Below, one piece after another: positions 27,204 through 36,515 of a DNA stretch of 64,000 nt. Source of the stretch: Pseudomonadota bacterium (GTDB lineage Bacteria > Desulfobacterota > Syntrophorhabdia > Syntrophorhabdales > Syntrophorhabdaceae); the NCBI GenBank assembly GCA_026388275.1, contig JAPLKB010000058.1:141098-205097 (forward strand). The letters are read 5' to 3'. Position 1 is the stretch's first letter. Every line of letters begins with the position of its first letter. A program made the position numbers and the translations under genes. The notes under the pieces were generated by a model. It did not search any database. It was not told the DNA's origin and saw nothing but the letters and a program-made list of their open reading frames with translations.

Positions 27204-28910
27204 CTAAAGGGAAAGCAGCAGTGATCGTAAATTGGTTTTGTCATTATTGACACCCAGTTTTTTTCTTATGATGAACCTCTGTTTATCAATGGCATCTTTG
27301 GTCGCGCTGAGAAGCTCAGCAATTTCCTTTGTAGTTCTGCCCTGTTTTATCAAAGAGACAATTTCAAGCTGTCTTGGGGTAAGGTTGAAATTACGAACGT
27401 TATAACGAAAGGGTGAAAGGATTTCCCTGAGATTTGTTTCTATTAATCCAAGTGTTGTGCGCTGCAAACCATCCAGTCTATTTTTTTTCAGCTTCTCAAC
27501 ATATGGGAGTACAAGCTCGTTCACATTTGACACGAATCTTTGTTCGAGTTCCTCCTTGTCCTTTTCCCGTTGCCTCAGCAATACCTTTAGCGCGATATTC
27601 GCTTCTTCAAGGCCCTGCCGCTCAGTGTACAGTGCTTTTTCTGCCTCTGTCCGTGTTTTGATTTCTTGCTCGAGTTTTTGTTGAACTTCAATGCGCACAA
27701 TGATGTTGCCAAGCTGACCGGCGAGAAAGTCGAGACTGATGATCGCCTGCTCCGATATTGTCTCTTTTACCCTGGAAAATAGGTTGAACGAGGCGATTAC
27801 CCGCCCGTCATGGAGTATGGGGATGGTTGCGGAATATTTGTAGCCTTCTTCGTTCGATGTTGGCATTGATTCACTACTTGGGATTATCAGGATGTGCTTC
27901 TCATTCATCATCCGTTTCCAGGGTGATGATCCGGCCGCAATAACTCTGACCTTTGTCTCCATTTTTGGTGACAGGCCTATTGAAGAAATAAGCTCCAGAT
28001 CTTCTCCTCCGTGCTTTTTTAGCCAGATACCCCCGCTTTCCATGCCCGATGCCTTCACCGCGGTTTCCAGGATAAGGGTCAGCCCTTCACCCACATCCCC
28101 TGTTTGCGCCAGCTTTAGAGCAAGATCCCGTTGCATAAGGATTTGGTCTACCATGTTCTTCTTTTCCGTGATATCCTGCACAGTACCTTCATGGTAAAGT
28201 ACCTGTCCCGCTTCATCACAGACGGCTCGCGCATTGATCAAAAACCATGCAATGCTGCCATCCTTTCTGTACATACTCCAGAGGTGGTCATGCACATGAC
28301 CATTCTTGCCTATCATCTCGAGATACTCATACCAGGTTTTGACATTGACATGCAGTTGTTTACCGACATCCATGCAATTTTCTGACAGTTCTTCAAGTGA
28401 ATCAAATCCGTGAAGGCGGACAAGGGCAGGGTTGGCATTAAGCAAACGGCCCTCAGGTGTAACCTGAAAAATGCCTTCTGTCGCATTGAAGAAGATATTC
28501 CAGTATTTGTCCTCTGCCTGTTTTTTCTCCGTTATGTCTTCTAAAGTACCTTCGTAGTAAAGGATGCTGCCATTATTGTCTTTTTCAGCCCTTATATTCA
28601 TGCGGACCCATCTTGCACCACCATCCCGTGTATGCATCTGTGTTTCCAGATTTAGGGCCTTTCCTTTGTCGCGTAGCAGTTTGTTTATACGTTTACGTTC
28701 CTTTGGATCGGCATAAATGTTTCCGAAGTTCAAACCTTTTTTGATGAGATTATCTGGCCAGTCAAAGCCGTACATCCTGGCAAATGCAGCATTGGCGCTG
28801 ATAAACCGTCCGTCAGCGTTCGCCCGGAACATCCCCTCTACGGCGTTTTCGTAGACGCTTTTGTAATTATCTTCTTTCTTACTGATATCCTTTGTATGTT
28901 TGTTCACCAT
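27204..28910 (-). CDS. PAS-PAS-GAF-LuxR transcriptional regulator
   Basis: A 568-aa one-component regulator without a membrane segment. Two PAS domains (about 15-130 and 135-258, each closing with an EGTxxDITEKK linker), a GAF domain (about 270-415), a long coiled coil rich in Glu, Arg and Lys (about 415-480) and a C-terminal LuxR/GerE-type helix-turn-helix (LTPRQLEIVSLIKQGRTTKEIAELLSATKDAID in part). This layout is common in syntrophic Deltaproteobacteria. No kinase or receiver domain is present, so the ligand probably acts directly. The Tm-1-like and PEP-domain genes downstream on the same strand are likely targets. Confidence 0.88.
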   Translation of the reverse strand: MVNKHTKDISKKEDNYKSVYENAVEGMFRANADGRFISANAAFARMYGFDWPDNLIKKGLNFGNIYADPKERKRINKLLRDKGKALNLETQMHTRDGGARWVRMNIRAEKDNNGSILYYEGTLEDITEKKQAEDKYWNIFFNATEGIFQVTPEGRLLNANPALVRLHGFDSLEELSENCMDVGKQLHVNVKTWYEYLEMIGKNGHVHDHLWSMYRKDGSIAWFLINARAVCDEAGQVLYHEGTVQDITEKKNMVDQILMQRDLALKLAQTGDVGEGLTLILETAVKASGMESGGIWLKKHGGEDLELISSIGLSPKMETKVRVIAAGSSPWKRMMNEKHILIIPSSESMPTSNEEGYKYSATIPILHDGRVIASFNLFSRVKETISEQAIISLDFLAGQLGNIIVRIEVQQKLEQEIKTRTEAEKALYTERQGLEEANIALKVLLRQREKDKEELEQRFVSNVNELVLPYVEKLKKNRLDGLQRTTLGLIETNLREILSPFRYNVRNFNLTPRQLEIVSLIKQGRTTKEIAELLSATKDAIDKQRFIIRKKLGVNNDKTNLRSLLLSL

Positions 28911-29151
28911 TTATTCCAAAGCCTTTTGGTGTACCTCTGCCTTATATTTAATCTCTTTGGAGGAGGGACTTTCTGCATCTATATATTAAACTTTTTGACG
29001 ACTATTGCAACTTTTTTCGAGGTGTGCTGAAAATAGGTTCCCTTTCGTATTTCCAGCTGCCAAAGCGACCCTGCGTCAGGTATCAGCCACGACTTTGACC
29101 GTAGAAATCTATGGCAAAAATATCGGTTTACGGGTTATCCTGAAAGAATAA

Positions 29152-30393
29152 ATGTGGACCAGACTTAAATCTTTCCTTACCTTCCCCATTCTTGCTGCTT
29201 TATTCTGTTTCTCCATGTTCTACCGGGTTACAAACGCCGTCATTGCGCCGGACCTTGTGCGGGAGTTCAATCTTGACGCCGAAAGATTGGGTTTACTCGG
29301 TAGTGCCTTTTTTTACACCTTTGCCGTTTTCCAGATACCTATGGGGGTGCTACTCGACAGGGTAGAGCCCCGCAGGATCATATCCTCCTTTTCCCTGGTA
29401 GGGGCATCCGGGGCCATAGTTTTTGCATGTTCAGGCAGTTTTTATACAGCCCTTCTGGGGAGGGCGCTGCTTGGCATAGGCATGGCATCTGTGCTTATGG
29501 GCAGCCTTAAAGTTTTTGCCACCGGACATTCTCCGCACAGATTTTCCACACTTTCCGGGACCCTTATCGCTATCGGAACCCTGGGGAATTTCCTTGCCAC
29601 CTCACCGCTGGTATATATGAATTCTATTATCGGATGGAGACTTACATTTGTCTGCTGTGGTTTTATAACGGCTCTACTAGCTGTCCTTATTTTATTTGTA
29701 TTAAAAGAAGTGACTGCTGATAAGCAAGAAAACACGTTACATACATTTTACCCGGAACAGATGACAGGAGTACTTAAATCAGCACAAATGATTTTGAGCA
29801 ACTTTTCTTTCTGGCAGATAGGCTCTATAGCGTTTTTCAGATACGGCACCTTCGTGGCTTTGCAGGGAGTGTGGCTTGGCCCTTATCTGATGGTCATCAA
29901 AAGATTTACTCCCCTTGCAGCGGGGAATATTTTAATGATGCTCTCTTTTGGCATGATTTTAGGCTCGCCTGTTGCAGGATATCTTGCCGACAGGGTTTTT
30001 CGCACGACAAAATCCGTTGTTCTGCTGGGTTTGAGCTGCTATGCATTATGCCTTATCCCTCTCACGGGGATTTGGAAGATTGAGAGTGCTATCACCTATT
30101 CTGTACTTTTCATATTCCTTGGTTTCTTCAGCGGGTTTGGTATGCTTGCCTATTCGCATATCAAGGAACTCTTTCCTTTAAATATGTCGGGAACGGTCAT
30201 TGCCGGGATAAACTTTTTTGTTATGGCTGGTGGTGCATTTTTCATACAGATCATCGGGATAATTATCTCTCTTTATACAGGCACGAGTAATGACTATCCA
30301 TCAGGAGCCTATCATTTAGCGTTCATCATATGTCTTATAGGGATGATCGGGAGCCTCGCTTTTTATGGTTTTTCGAAGAGCAAGCAGGAATGA
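29152..30393 (+). CDS. MFS transporter
   Basis: Inner-membrane transporter of 413 aa with twelve predicted helices. The loop 2-3 motif is GVLLDRVEPRRI and the pattern repeats in the second half (GYLADRVFRTTKS), as in major facilitator proteins. The start FYRVTNAVIAPDLVREF resembles the group annotated as nitrate/nitrite- or organic-anion-type MFS, but the substrate is not predictable. It is divergent from the PAS-LuxR gene, with 241 bases between, and convergent with the ligase gene at 30539. Confidence 0.9.
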   Translation: MWTRLKSFLTFPILAALFCFSMFYRVTNAVIAPDLVREFNLDAERLGLLGSAFFYTFAVFQIPMGVLLDRVEPRRIISSFSLVGASGAIVFACSGSFYTALLGRALLGIGMASVLMGSLKVFATGHSPHRFSTLSGTLIAIGTLGNFLATSPLVYMNSIIGWRLTFVCCGFITALLAVLILFVLKEVTADKQENTLHTFYPEQMTGVLKSAQMILSNFSFWQIGSIAFFRYGTFVALQGVWLGPYLMVIKRFTPLAAGNILMMLSFGMILGSPVAGYLADRVFRTTKSVVLLGLSCYALCLIPLTGIWKIESAITYSVLFIFLGFFSGFGMLAYSHIKELFPLNMSGTVIAGINFFVMAGGAFFIQIIGIIISLYTGTSNDYPSGAYHLAFIICLIGMIGSLAFYGFSKSKQE

Positions 30394-30538
30394 GAACGAC
30401 GTTTTTTGAAGGTGGATATAACCGGCTGGCAATTGGGACATTTAGCGGATAACGCACTCTCAGGACCATAAAACAACCGAAAAAAACACTTCCTTAACTC
30501 ATCCTAAGCATGCATATTTCGTTGCATCAAGGTGTGAC

Positions 30539-32305
30539 TTAGATTATTTTAAAAAGTTTCTTAAATCTCTCAGCTTTTTCACTGTAATTTTGATAGAGTT
30601 TCATATTGCCTTCTGTCCTATGGTTTTCCGCAAGCTCAAAGCACACTGTTATTCTTAAAGGAAAAAACGGGGCGTATTTATAAAGAAAATTATCAATATC
30701 GGTTAGTATTGTAATAGCCTCGGCAATTCTTCCTGTTGCCTTGTAAAATCTTGCCATTTCAATTTTATAAAACTGGTTGTAAGGGAAGAGATTCACTGCT
30801 TTAGTAAGATACTTTTCAGATAATCCGGACCTGGCGGTTTTGTAATAAAACTTTGCAATGCCGACATATATTTCACCATTAACACTATTTAATTTTAGTG
30901 CCTTTAAGTAGTACTTTTCTATATCTTGCTTCAACTGATCATTTTTTAAGTTAGAAGATGACATATAAATCTGGTTTAAAAAATCGGCCATACTTTCCTG
31001 TACCATTGATGAACCGTAACTAAAAGTGGATGCGTACAATAAATACCTGTACGCACTGTCTATATCCTGACTTTTTATGGTTTTCTTTGCTTTATCAAAA
31101 TAATAAAAACCGATATATTGCGGAACAATCAAGGTTAAAAAGAAAATCAAAATTAAATAATTTGCAGCCCTTTTCATCCATGACTTGACTTCAATATAAT
31201 TAATCCTGCTATCCGTTTCTGAAATTATTAAAGCAGATAGGGTATAAAATAATGCCTGAAAGGGTGGGGCAGGGAAGTTGTATTCATACATATTATGTAA
31301 TAAAAAGGACAAAAGAGATATTTTAAGTAAAAAACGGGAAGAAAAGAATGGTCCTTTGAAAATTATAAAAAGAAAAAATAAAAATAATATAAAGCCAACA
31401 AGGCCAAGCTCTATGAGTATATTGAGGAATATATTATGCGCATGCACGTGTGATTCCATATCGATAAGAAAAGGATTTGCTACTGTGTTAAATAAACCTC
31501 TTATAGAATTAATACCATGGCCAAACAATGGGGCATCCGAAAACAATTTGATGGTTTTTTCAAAGATGTAAAACCTGTAAAAAGATGATAACATGCCTCC
31601 CTCTGCAGAAGGTATGGATGGGGACTGTATAAGAAATCCTATAACGTACCTGAAAGTAATATATAAGGCAAAACCACTGAATATTGTTAAAAGTATACTT
31701 TTTGCCGTCTTTTTATCCTTTTTAATAAGAAAATATATTAAAATAACAATAAGGGCTAATAACATAGAAATCATTCCAGCCTTTGAATTTGATAAAAGAT
31801 TTGAGAAAATCAAAAAAGAAGTCATATACAAAAAAACAGTTTTGCTTGATCTGTGATAAAGGTAAATGGATATAGGGGCAAGAGGTGTTAAAAAACCGGA
31901 GTAAGGATTTCTATTATAGAATAGACCAATAATATCATTACCGTTACATAACTGAAATATTCCAAAAATACCATTTATAACACCACAATAAACAAGGACA
32001 AAGAGAAGTTTATTCCCCAGATCTTCATAATTCCTGAGTATTAAATACAATAACGCTCCGGAAATTAAGGAAGACGAAAACATTATCGAAGCCCATTTAT
32101 CCTCAGCCCATAAGGTTGATGCTACAGCATAGAGAGAAAATATCAGGACAATAAACGCATCTTTTTTTATCTCTATTGTCTGAGAAAGCCATAAAAATAA
32201 AATAATTGTGAGAACAAAAAATATTAGAATCCCATTCGCCGGTGACAAATAACCGCCTAAAAGAGAAGCATATGCGGTAATGGATATGAGCATAATATTT
32301 TTCAT
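30539..32305 (-). CDS. O-antigen-ligase-type membrane protein with C-terminal TPRs
   Basis: A 588-aa protein. About the first 400 residues are membrane helices with the Wzy_C hallmark HVHAHNIFLNILIELGLVG in a large periplasmic loop. The last 180 residues are TPR-like helices (SEKYLTKAVNLFPYNQFYKI). The superfamily includes O-antigen ligase WaaL and pilin O-oligosaccharyltransferases (PglL/TfpO). Its place just beyond four pilin genes makes pilin glycosylation a reasonable hypothesis, not proven. Its start overlaps the YfhO-like stop by 4 bases (ATGA), so translation is coupled. Confidence 0.82.
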   Translation of the reverse strand: MKNIMLISITAYASLLGGYLSPANGILIFFVLTIILFLWLSQTIEIKKDAFIVLIFSLYAVASTLWAEDKWASIMFSSSLISGALLYLILRNYEDLGNKLLFVLVYCGVINGIFGIFQLCNGNDIIGLFYNRNPYSGFLTPLAPISIYLYHRSSKTVFLYMTSFLIFSNLLSNSKAGMISMLLALIVILIYFLIKKDKKTAKSILLTIFSGFALYITFRYVIGFLIQSPSIPSAEGGMLSSFYRFYIFEKTIKLFSDAPLFGHGINSIRGLFNTVANPFLIDMESHVHAHNIFLNILIELGLVGFILFLFFLFIIFKGPFFSSRFLLKISLLSFLLHNMYEYNFPAPPFQALFYTLSALIISETDSRINYIEVKSWMKRAANYLILIFFLTLIVPQYIGFYYFDKAKKTIKSQDIDSAYRYLLYASTFSYGSSMVQESMADFLNQIYMSSSNLKNDQLKQDIEKYYLKALKLNSVNGEIYVGIAKFYYKTARSGLSEKYLTKAVNLFPYNQFYKIEMARFYKATGRIAEAITILTDIDNFLYKYAPFFPLRITVCFELAENHRTEGNMKLYQNYSEKAERFKKLFKII

Positions 32306-34818
32306 TTACGCCTCTTAATAAAATAAATGGATAAAGAGATACCAATCAATGTCAAAAGTAGGCCTGAATAAAATGAGACAGGAATATACTTAAAGACAAC
32401 AACATGCTTGCCCTTTGGAGCTTCTATTGCCCTGAAAGCAAGGTTCGCATTATATATTTTGGTCTGTCTTTTATCAATGTATGCCTTCCAGCCTGGATAG
32501 AATGTATCGCTTACATATAAAAACATATCTTTATCAGATTCATATTCCAGAACAACCTTGTTAGCCAGGTATGATACCAGCTTTACGTTGCCTCTATGCT
32601 CTATTTTAGTTTTTACAGGTTTTTGATTTCTCAATGTTGCTTTATTATCTTCCATATTGCCAATCTTGTTGTCTTTGATAAGAGGATTGTTTCTTGTATC
32701 CTTTAAATCCGTGATCAATATTAATTCCTTTTTTAAATCAATGCTTTTGTCTTTAAGCTTTTCAATGGCCATTGTCTCATTATTAACAAAATGAATTCTG
32801 TCAAAAAGAAGGAATCTTCCAGGACAAGGCAGGTATTCATAGAGATGCACCTTTTCTTTGCCGATAGCAATATTGCTAAGAATCTTGAATTTGCTGTTTT
32901 TAGTTTTATGAGATGTAATTAAATATCGGATGCCTGAAGCATCAATTCCCCTTTTAGCGTCTTCAAGGGTACCTGCACCAAACATTGTGATTAAATAAAT
33001 TTCATTTTGTTGTACCCTCAATACTTCTGCACCGCCCATAGTATATAGCCCGAAGATTGCGGCGTACGATGAAGACAGAATTCCCCGGTCTTTAGGAAAT
33101 CTATCAAATTCAGCATTTGTTTTTGGAGTAACAAAATAACGCTCAGTATTTCTGACATTTGTAAGTTTTTTCGAAAAATCATGATTTTCCATATAGGCTT
33201 TCCAGGGAACTGTAGAATAAAAGCCATAACTGGCAAGAAACAGATCTGCTGTTAATAAAAACAGTAATATTTGAAAAACAATCTTTTTGTATTTTAACCT
33301 GAGATATAAAAGCAGCATAAAGCAGAACATAAATGAAAAAAAGAGAAACCTTTTCACATTATGGAGATTAAAATTAATATCATGATATGCAGGGGATTTT
33401 ATCCCCATTTTATCTAAAAAATTATATATATTATCATTAAAAATGACTACATATCCCCAGATTATGACAAGCGCAAACCCGAAATAAAATGAAATAGATA
33501 CGATATTTTTAACTCGCACAGTATTTTCGGCCACACCTTTTTTTAAAAGATCAAAACCAAGGCCTGATGTAACTGCAATAACAAAGAAAAATACAAAAAG
33601 AAATTTTACAGGATACCTTACGCTACTGAAAGGAGGGATATGATAAAGAAACCTATACAGCGGCGTATTACCTCCAAGGGCAAACAAGAACGATATAAAA
33701 ATCAGTATTATAAAAACCCATTTTTTTCTGTCTCTCGATATAAAATAAAAAGAAGATAGAATAAATGGAATAACGCCAAGATATACTGTTTTCAACCATG
33801 ATTGATTTTGCCAGTATTTTTGAGTATCAAGCATATAACCATAAAAATCAGGAAGAAAAAACTGTACAAAATCCTTCCATGCAAAAGACCAGATTATTGC
33901 TTCTTTATATGTTAAACCGCTTGTCCTTATACTGTTTATTTTTAATTCATAAAAAGGAAGCAACTGGACTGAGGATAGAAGAATAAAAAGAAGTAAAACA
34001 AGGGATATGGCGATTACCCTTTCTTTTATTATTTTCCATAGAGTATCTTGCAAAAGTTTAAAGTCAGTCACTCCAGTGAAAACCGGGGTAAAGAACTTTT
34101 TTAAACATCTGCACCTATGCTTTTGCATAAATGACAGAAAAGAACAATTGAAACTGTTTTTCAGGAAGCTCCATATTGTGTTAATATTGCCCGAAAAAGC
34201 TTCATCGGTTATAAATAAATTAAGAAAGATCGTTATTATTATTAATACGAATATTGTCATAATAACAATTTCAGGCGCGCCTGCAAGAAACTGCATGGTA
34301 AGAGAAAGGGCTGTGTAAGCCAGATATTTTTTTTTCTTATTATCAAAATATTGAAGAAAAAACATAATAATAAGAGGAAACCAGGATACTGAAAAAAGAT
34401 GTGGGAGCAGATTATGGACAGACATGAGGTATCCTGAGAGCATAAAAATAATTCCGCCTGCAAAGGAAGCTGTCTTCGAAGCTTTACAGTATCTTAAAAA
34501 AAGGCACGTAGTTATACCGGCAAAGTAAAAATGTAAAATAATCAACCAGTTCCATACAATATTGAATGGTAAAAAAAGATATAAAATATGAGGCGGATAA
34601 AAAACACCTGGTTGCAAGGTTGCAAGCAGGGGGATGCCTGAGTAATTATAGGGGTTCCACAGGGGAAGTTGAAAAGACTTGACGAGTTTGACCCATAGAA
34701 TTTTTGGAGGTATAAAAAAGGCAGAAAGATCCCTTTCTATAAAAATATATTTTGAAGACAGCATAGGATTGAAATAGATAACTGTAACGATAAAAAGTAA
34801 AAAATAACCGAATATCAT
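32302..34818 (-). CDS. YfhO-like multi-spanning membrane protein
   Basis: An 838-aa membrane protein with about 14 helices and a C-terminal soluble beta-rich region ahead of a last helix (FLYVSDTFYPGWKAYIDKRQ, a family landmark; GLLLTLIGISLSIYF at the end). The front WNPYNYSGIPLLA also matches the YfhO family, glycosyltransferase-C-fold proteins tied to glycan decoration of surface polymers. It is coupled to the ligase-type gene that follows. Its leader is little more than the terminator hairpin of the pilin gene upstream, so expression may depend on readthrough. Confidence 0.82.
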   Translation of the reverse strand: MIFGYFLLFIVTVIYFNPMLSSKYIFIERDLSAFFIPPKILWVKLVKSFQLPLWNPYNYSGIPLLATLQPGVFYPPHILYLFLPFNIVWNWLIILHFYFAGITTCLFLRYCKASKTASFAGGIIFMLSGYLMSVHNLLPHLFSVSWFPLIIMFFLQYFDNKKKKYLAYTALSLTMQFLAGAPEIVIMTIFVLIIITIFLNLFITDEAFSGNINTIWSFLKNSFNCSFLSFMQKHRCRCLKKFFTPVFTGVTDFKLLQDTLWKIIKERVIAISLVLLLFILLSSVQLLPFYELKINSIRTSGLTYKEAIIWSFAWKDFVQFFLPDFYGYMLDTQKYWQNQSWLKTVYLGVIPFILSSFYFISRDRKKWVFIILIFISFLFALGGNTPLYRFLYHIPPFSSVRYPVKFLFVFFFVIAVTSGLGFDLLKKGVAENTVRVKNIVSISFYFGFALVIIWGYVVIFNDNIYNFLDKMGIKSPAYHDINFNLHNVKRFLFFSFMFCFMLLLYLRLKYKKIVFQILLFLLTADLFLASYGFYSTVPWKAYMENHDFSKKLTNVRNTERYFVTPKTNAEFDRFPKDRGILSSSYAAIFGLYTMGGAEVLRVQQNEIYLITMFGAGTLEDAKRGIDASGIRYLITSHKTKNSKFKILSNIAIGKEKVHLYEYLPCPGRFLLFDRIHFVNNETMAIEKLKDKSIDLKKELILITDLKDTRNNPLIKDNKIGNMEDNKATLRNQKPVKTKIEHRGNVKLVSYLANKVVLEYESDKDMFLYVSDTFYPGWKAYIDKRQTKIYNANLAFRAIEAPKGKHVVVFKYIPVSFYSGLLLTLIGISLSIYFIKRRK

Positions 34819-34840
34819 TTATAAGGAGAGAATAGGTATA

Positions 34841-34870
34841 AAAAAGGGGGATACGAATATCCCCCTTTTT
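34841..34870 (-). terminator. Rho-independent terminator of the first pilin gene
   Basis: Perfect stem GGGGGATA-CGAA-TATCCCCC flanked by A5 and T5, so it can work on both strands. On the minus strand it lies about 20 bases after the pilin stop at 34888 and is followed by six T. It stands directly before the YfhO-like start. Confidence 0.85.
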
Positions 34871-34887
34871 GTCTCTTCATAAGAATG

Positions 34888-35277
34888 TTACCAATTGGCG
34901 CCGCTAGTTTGTATACCTGCATAGCCGGTAGGTACGTTGGGTGCCGGGGACATAGAAAATTGAAACTCAAAACCCGAAACCTTGATGGTAATTGTTTGTC
35001 CACCTATGGTAGGGGCATCTATACCTTGATAATCCACTCTGGCAAGAACGTCAGTCCATGTGTATGCTCCAGTAGTGCCGCCCATAGCCATTGTTGCGTA
35101 TTGGATCATATTTGCGCCCCTTAAAGCTCCGAGAAATCCATTTGCTACGCCTCTTGCCGCATCTTTTTGAAGGTCTGCGAATTTTGGAACAGCCACTGCT
35201 GCAAGTATGCCGAGCACAATAATAACTACAATAAGCTCAATGAGGGTAAAACCTTTTTTATTTCTTAATAATTTCAT
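34888..35277 (-). CDS. type IV pilin-like protein 1
   Basis: A 129-aa prepilin with a short leader ending in Gly (KKGFTLIELIVVII), cleaved before Phe by prepilin peptidase, Glu5 in place, and the hydrophobic helix LGILAAVAVPKFADLQ. The C-terminal part (GTTGAYTWTDVLARV, ISMSPAPNVP-like end) resembles the neighbouring pilins but is more diverged. GGAGGA precedes the ATG. A clear terminator follows. It could be the major pilin of the MSHA-like system or a minor one. Confidence 0.9.
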   Translation of the reverse strand: MKLLRNKKGFTLIELIVVIIVLGILAAVAVPKFADLQKDAARGVANGFLGALRGANMIQYATMAMGGTTGAYTWTDVLARVDYQGIDAPTIGGQTITIKVSGFEFQFSMSPAPNVPTGYAGIQTSGANW

Positions 35278-35396
35278 ACATTCCTCCTTTTAAATATTTT
35301 TTACATTTTGCATTATCATAAGATGCAAATCAATAATACCCTTTTGCCCTTGTTATACTTTTTACACCTCCTTCCAACTCTTTTTTTATTAAATTC

Positions 35397-35429
35397 CAAG
35401 GAGGGTGGTGTTATAAAGGCTCCTCCTTG
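35397..35429. terminator. hairpin between pilin genes 2 and 1
   Basis: Inverted repeat CAAGGAGG / CCTCCTTG with a 17-base loop, just beyond the stop of pilin 2 (35448) on the minus strand. No T-run follows in the direction of transcription. The arms resemble Shine-Dalgarno/anti-Shine-Dalgarno pairs, so an RNA-processing or attenuating role is possible. Confidence 0.4.
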
Positions 35430-35447
35430 TATCCACATAATGTGTTT

Positions 35448-35822
35448 CTATCTTGATATGTTGCCAAGTGTAGTAGGTACAACAGGAGTCGGCGATAACG
35501 TATACACGTAAGTGTTTCCACTGATTGTGACGCCAACAGTGGTATTTGCCGTTCCAAAAAATGTTACACCGTCGGACTGCACCTGATTTAAAATAACTCC
35601 CATAGTATACGAACCTGTTGTGTTGTTTAGTACCCTGTTCGAGAATACGATACTGTTCGCACTTCTCATCGCGCCGAGTAACGAATCTGCTGCAGCGTCA
35701 GCGGCATTTTTCCTCATATCAATATACTTCGGGACTGCAACTGCCGCAAGAATACCCAGAATGACGATAATAATAATGAGTTCGATGAGTGTAAAACCTT
35801 TTGAATGCTTGGATATGTTCAT
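35448..35822 (-). CDS. type IV pilin-like protein 2
   Basis: A 124-aa prepilin: leader HSKG, then FTLIELIIIIVILGILAAVA in two parts with Glu5. The mature domain (NAADAAADSLLGAMRSANS, DGVTFFGTANTTVG) differs from pilin 3 at only about 13 of 124 positions, so the two are recent tandem duplicates. GGCAGGAG precedes the ATG by 7 bases. There are 88 bases between it and pilin 3 and no separate promoter could be seen, so it is probably transcribed with pilin 3. Confidence 0.92.
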   Translation of the reverse strand: MNISKHSKGFTLIELIIIIVILGILAAVAVPKYIDMRKNAADAAADSLLGAMRSANSIVFSNRVLNNTTGSYTMGVILNQVQSDGVTFFGTANTTVGVTISGNTYVYTLSPTPVVPTTLGNISR

Positions 35823-35910
35823 TTTATAACTCCTGCCATTTTTATACTTTTTTCAAATTCTACTTGTATATACATATATTGCAGCATATTACAGGCAAGT
35901 TTCATCTAAA

Positions 35911-36285
35911 CTATCTCGATATGTTGCCAAGAGTGTTTGGTACATTAGGCTGCGGTGATAATGTATACACATAAGTATTCCCGCTGATTGTTACGCCCAC
36001 AGTGGTATTTGCCGTTCCAAAAAATGTTACCCCGTCGGACTGCACCTGAGCAAGAATATCCGCCATTGTATAAGCACCTGTTGTGTTGTTAAGCACCCTG
36101 TTTGAGAATACAATGCTGTTTGCACTTCTCATCGTGCCGAGTAATGCATCTGCCGCTGCATCGGCTGCATTTTTCCTCATATCAATATACTTCGGGACTG
36201 CAACTGCAGCAAGAATGCCGAGTATAATGATAATAATAATGAGTTCAATGAGTGTAAAACCTTTTGAATGCCTGATTACATTCAT
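35911..36285 (-). CDS. type IV pilin-like protein 3
   Basis: A 124-aa prepilin. I use ATG 36285 (MNVIRHSKG leader) because AAGGAGG sits 8 bases upstream; a longer frame to 36360 adds an implausible 25 residues. Glu5 and the hydrophobic helix are intact. It is nearly identical to pilin 2. A sigma-54 promoter (36329-36344) lies 44 bases before the start, which fits control by the PilR-type activator two genes upstream. Confidence 0.92.
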   Translation of the reverse strand: MNVIRHSKGFTLIELIIIIIILGILAAVAVPKYIDMRKNAADAAADALLGTMRSANSIVFSNRVLNNTTGAYTMADILAQVQSDGVTFFGTANTTVGVTISGNTYVYTLSPQPNVPNTLGNISR

Positions 36286-36328
36286 ATTAAAAACCTCCTT
36301 GATTGATCTACGTATTATATTATATAAA

Positions 36329-36344
36329 AGCAATAAATATACCA
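36329..36344 (-). promoter_or_regulatory. sigma-54 promoter of pilin 3
   Basis: On the minus strand TGGTATATTTATTGCT matches the -24/-12 pattern TGG-N8-TTGC(A/T), with GG and GC at the required spacing. It is 44 bases upstream of the pilin 3 start, leaving a short leader with the AAGGAGG site. A sister element occurs before pilin 4. Confidence 0.7.
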
Positions 36345-36482
36345 CAATATTATGTATCATTAATAAAATTGTTAATTATCTATTATGAAGACGGAAATCA
36401 AGTAAATTTGAGCAGTTGTTTGAGCAATATTTCCATAAAGTAAGAGTGTTGTATAAAGCTATTGATAAAAAAACATCACAAT

Positions 36483-36503
36483 TTTTGTAGTTATGCTACA
36501 AAA
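36483..36503 (-). terminator. hairpin after the CFI-box pilin gene
   Basis: Perfect 8-base arms TTTTGTAG / CTACAAAA with a 5-base loop, starting 13 bases past the stop at 36516. On the minus strand a run of seven T follows after a further 11 bases. Probably a weak terminator. Confidence 0.5.
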
Positions 36504-36515
36504 TATGGAGGTGAT

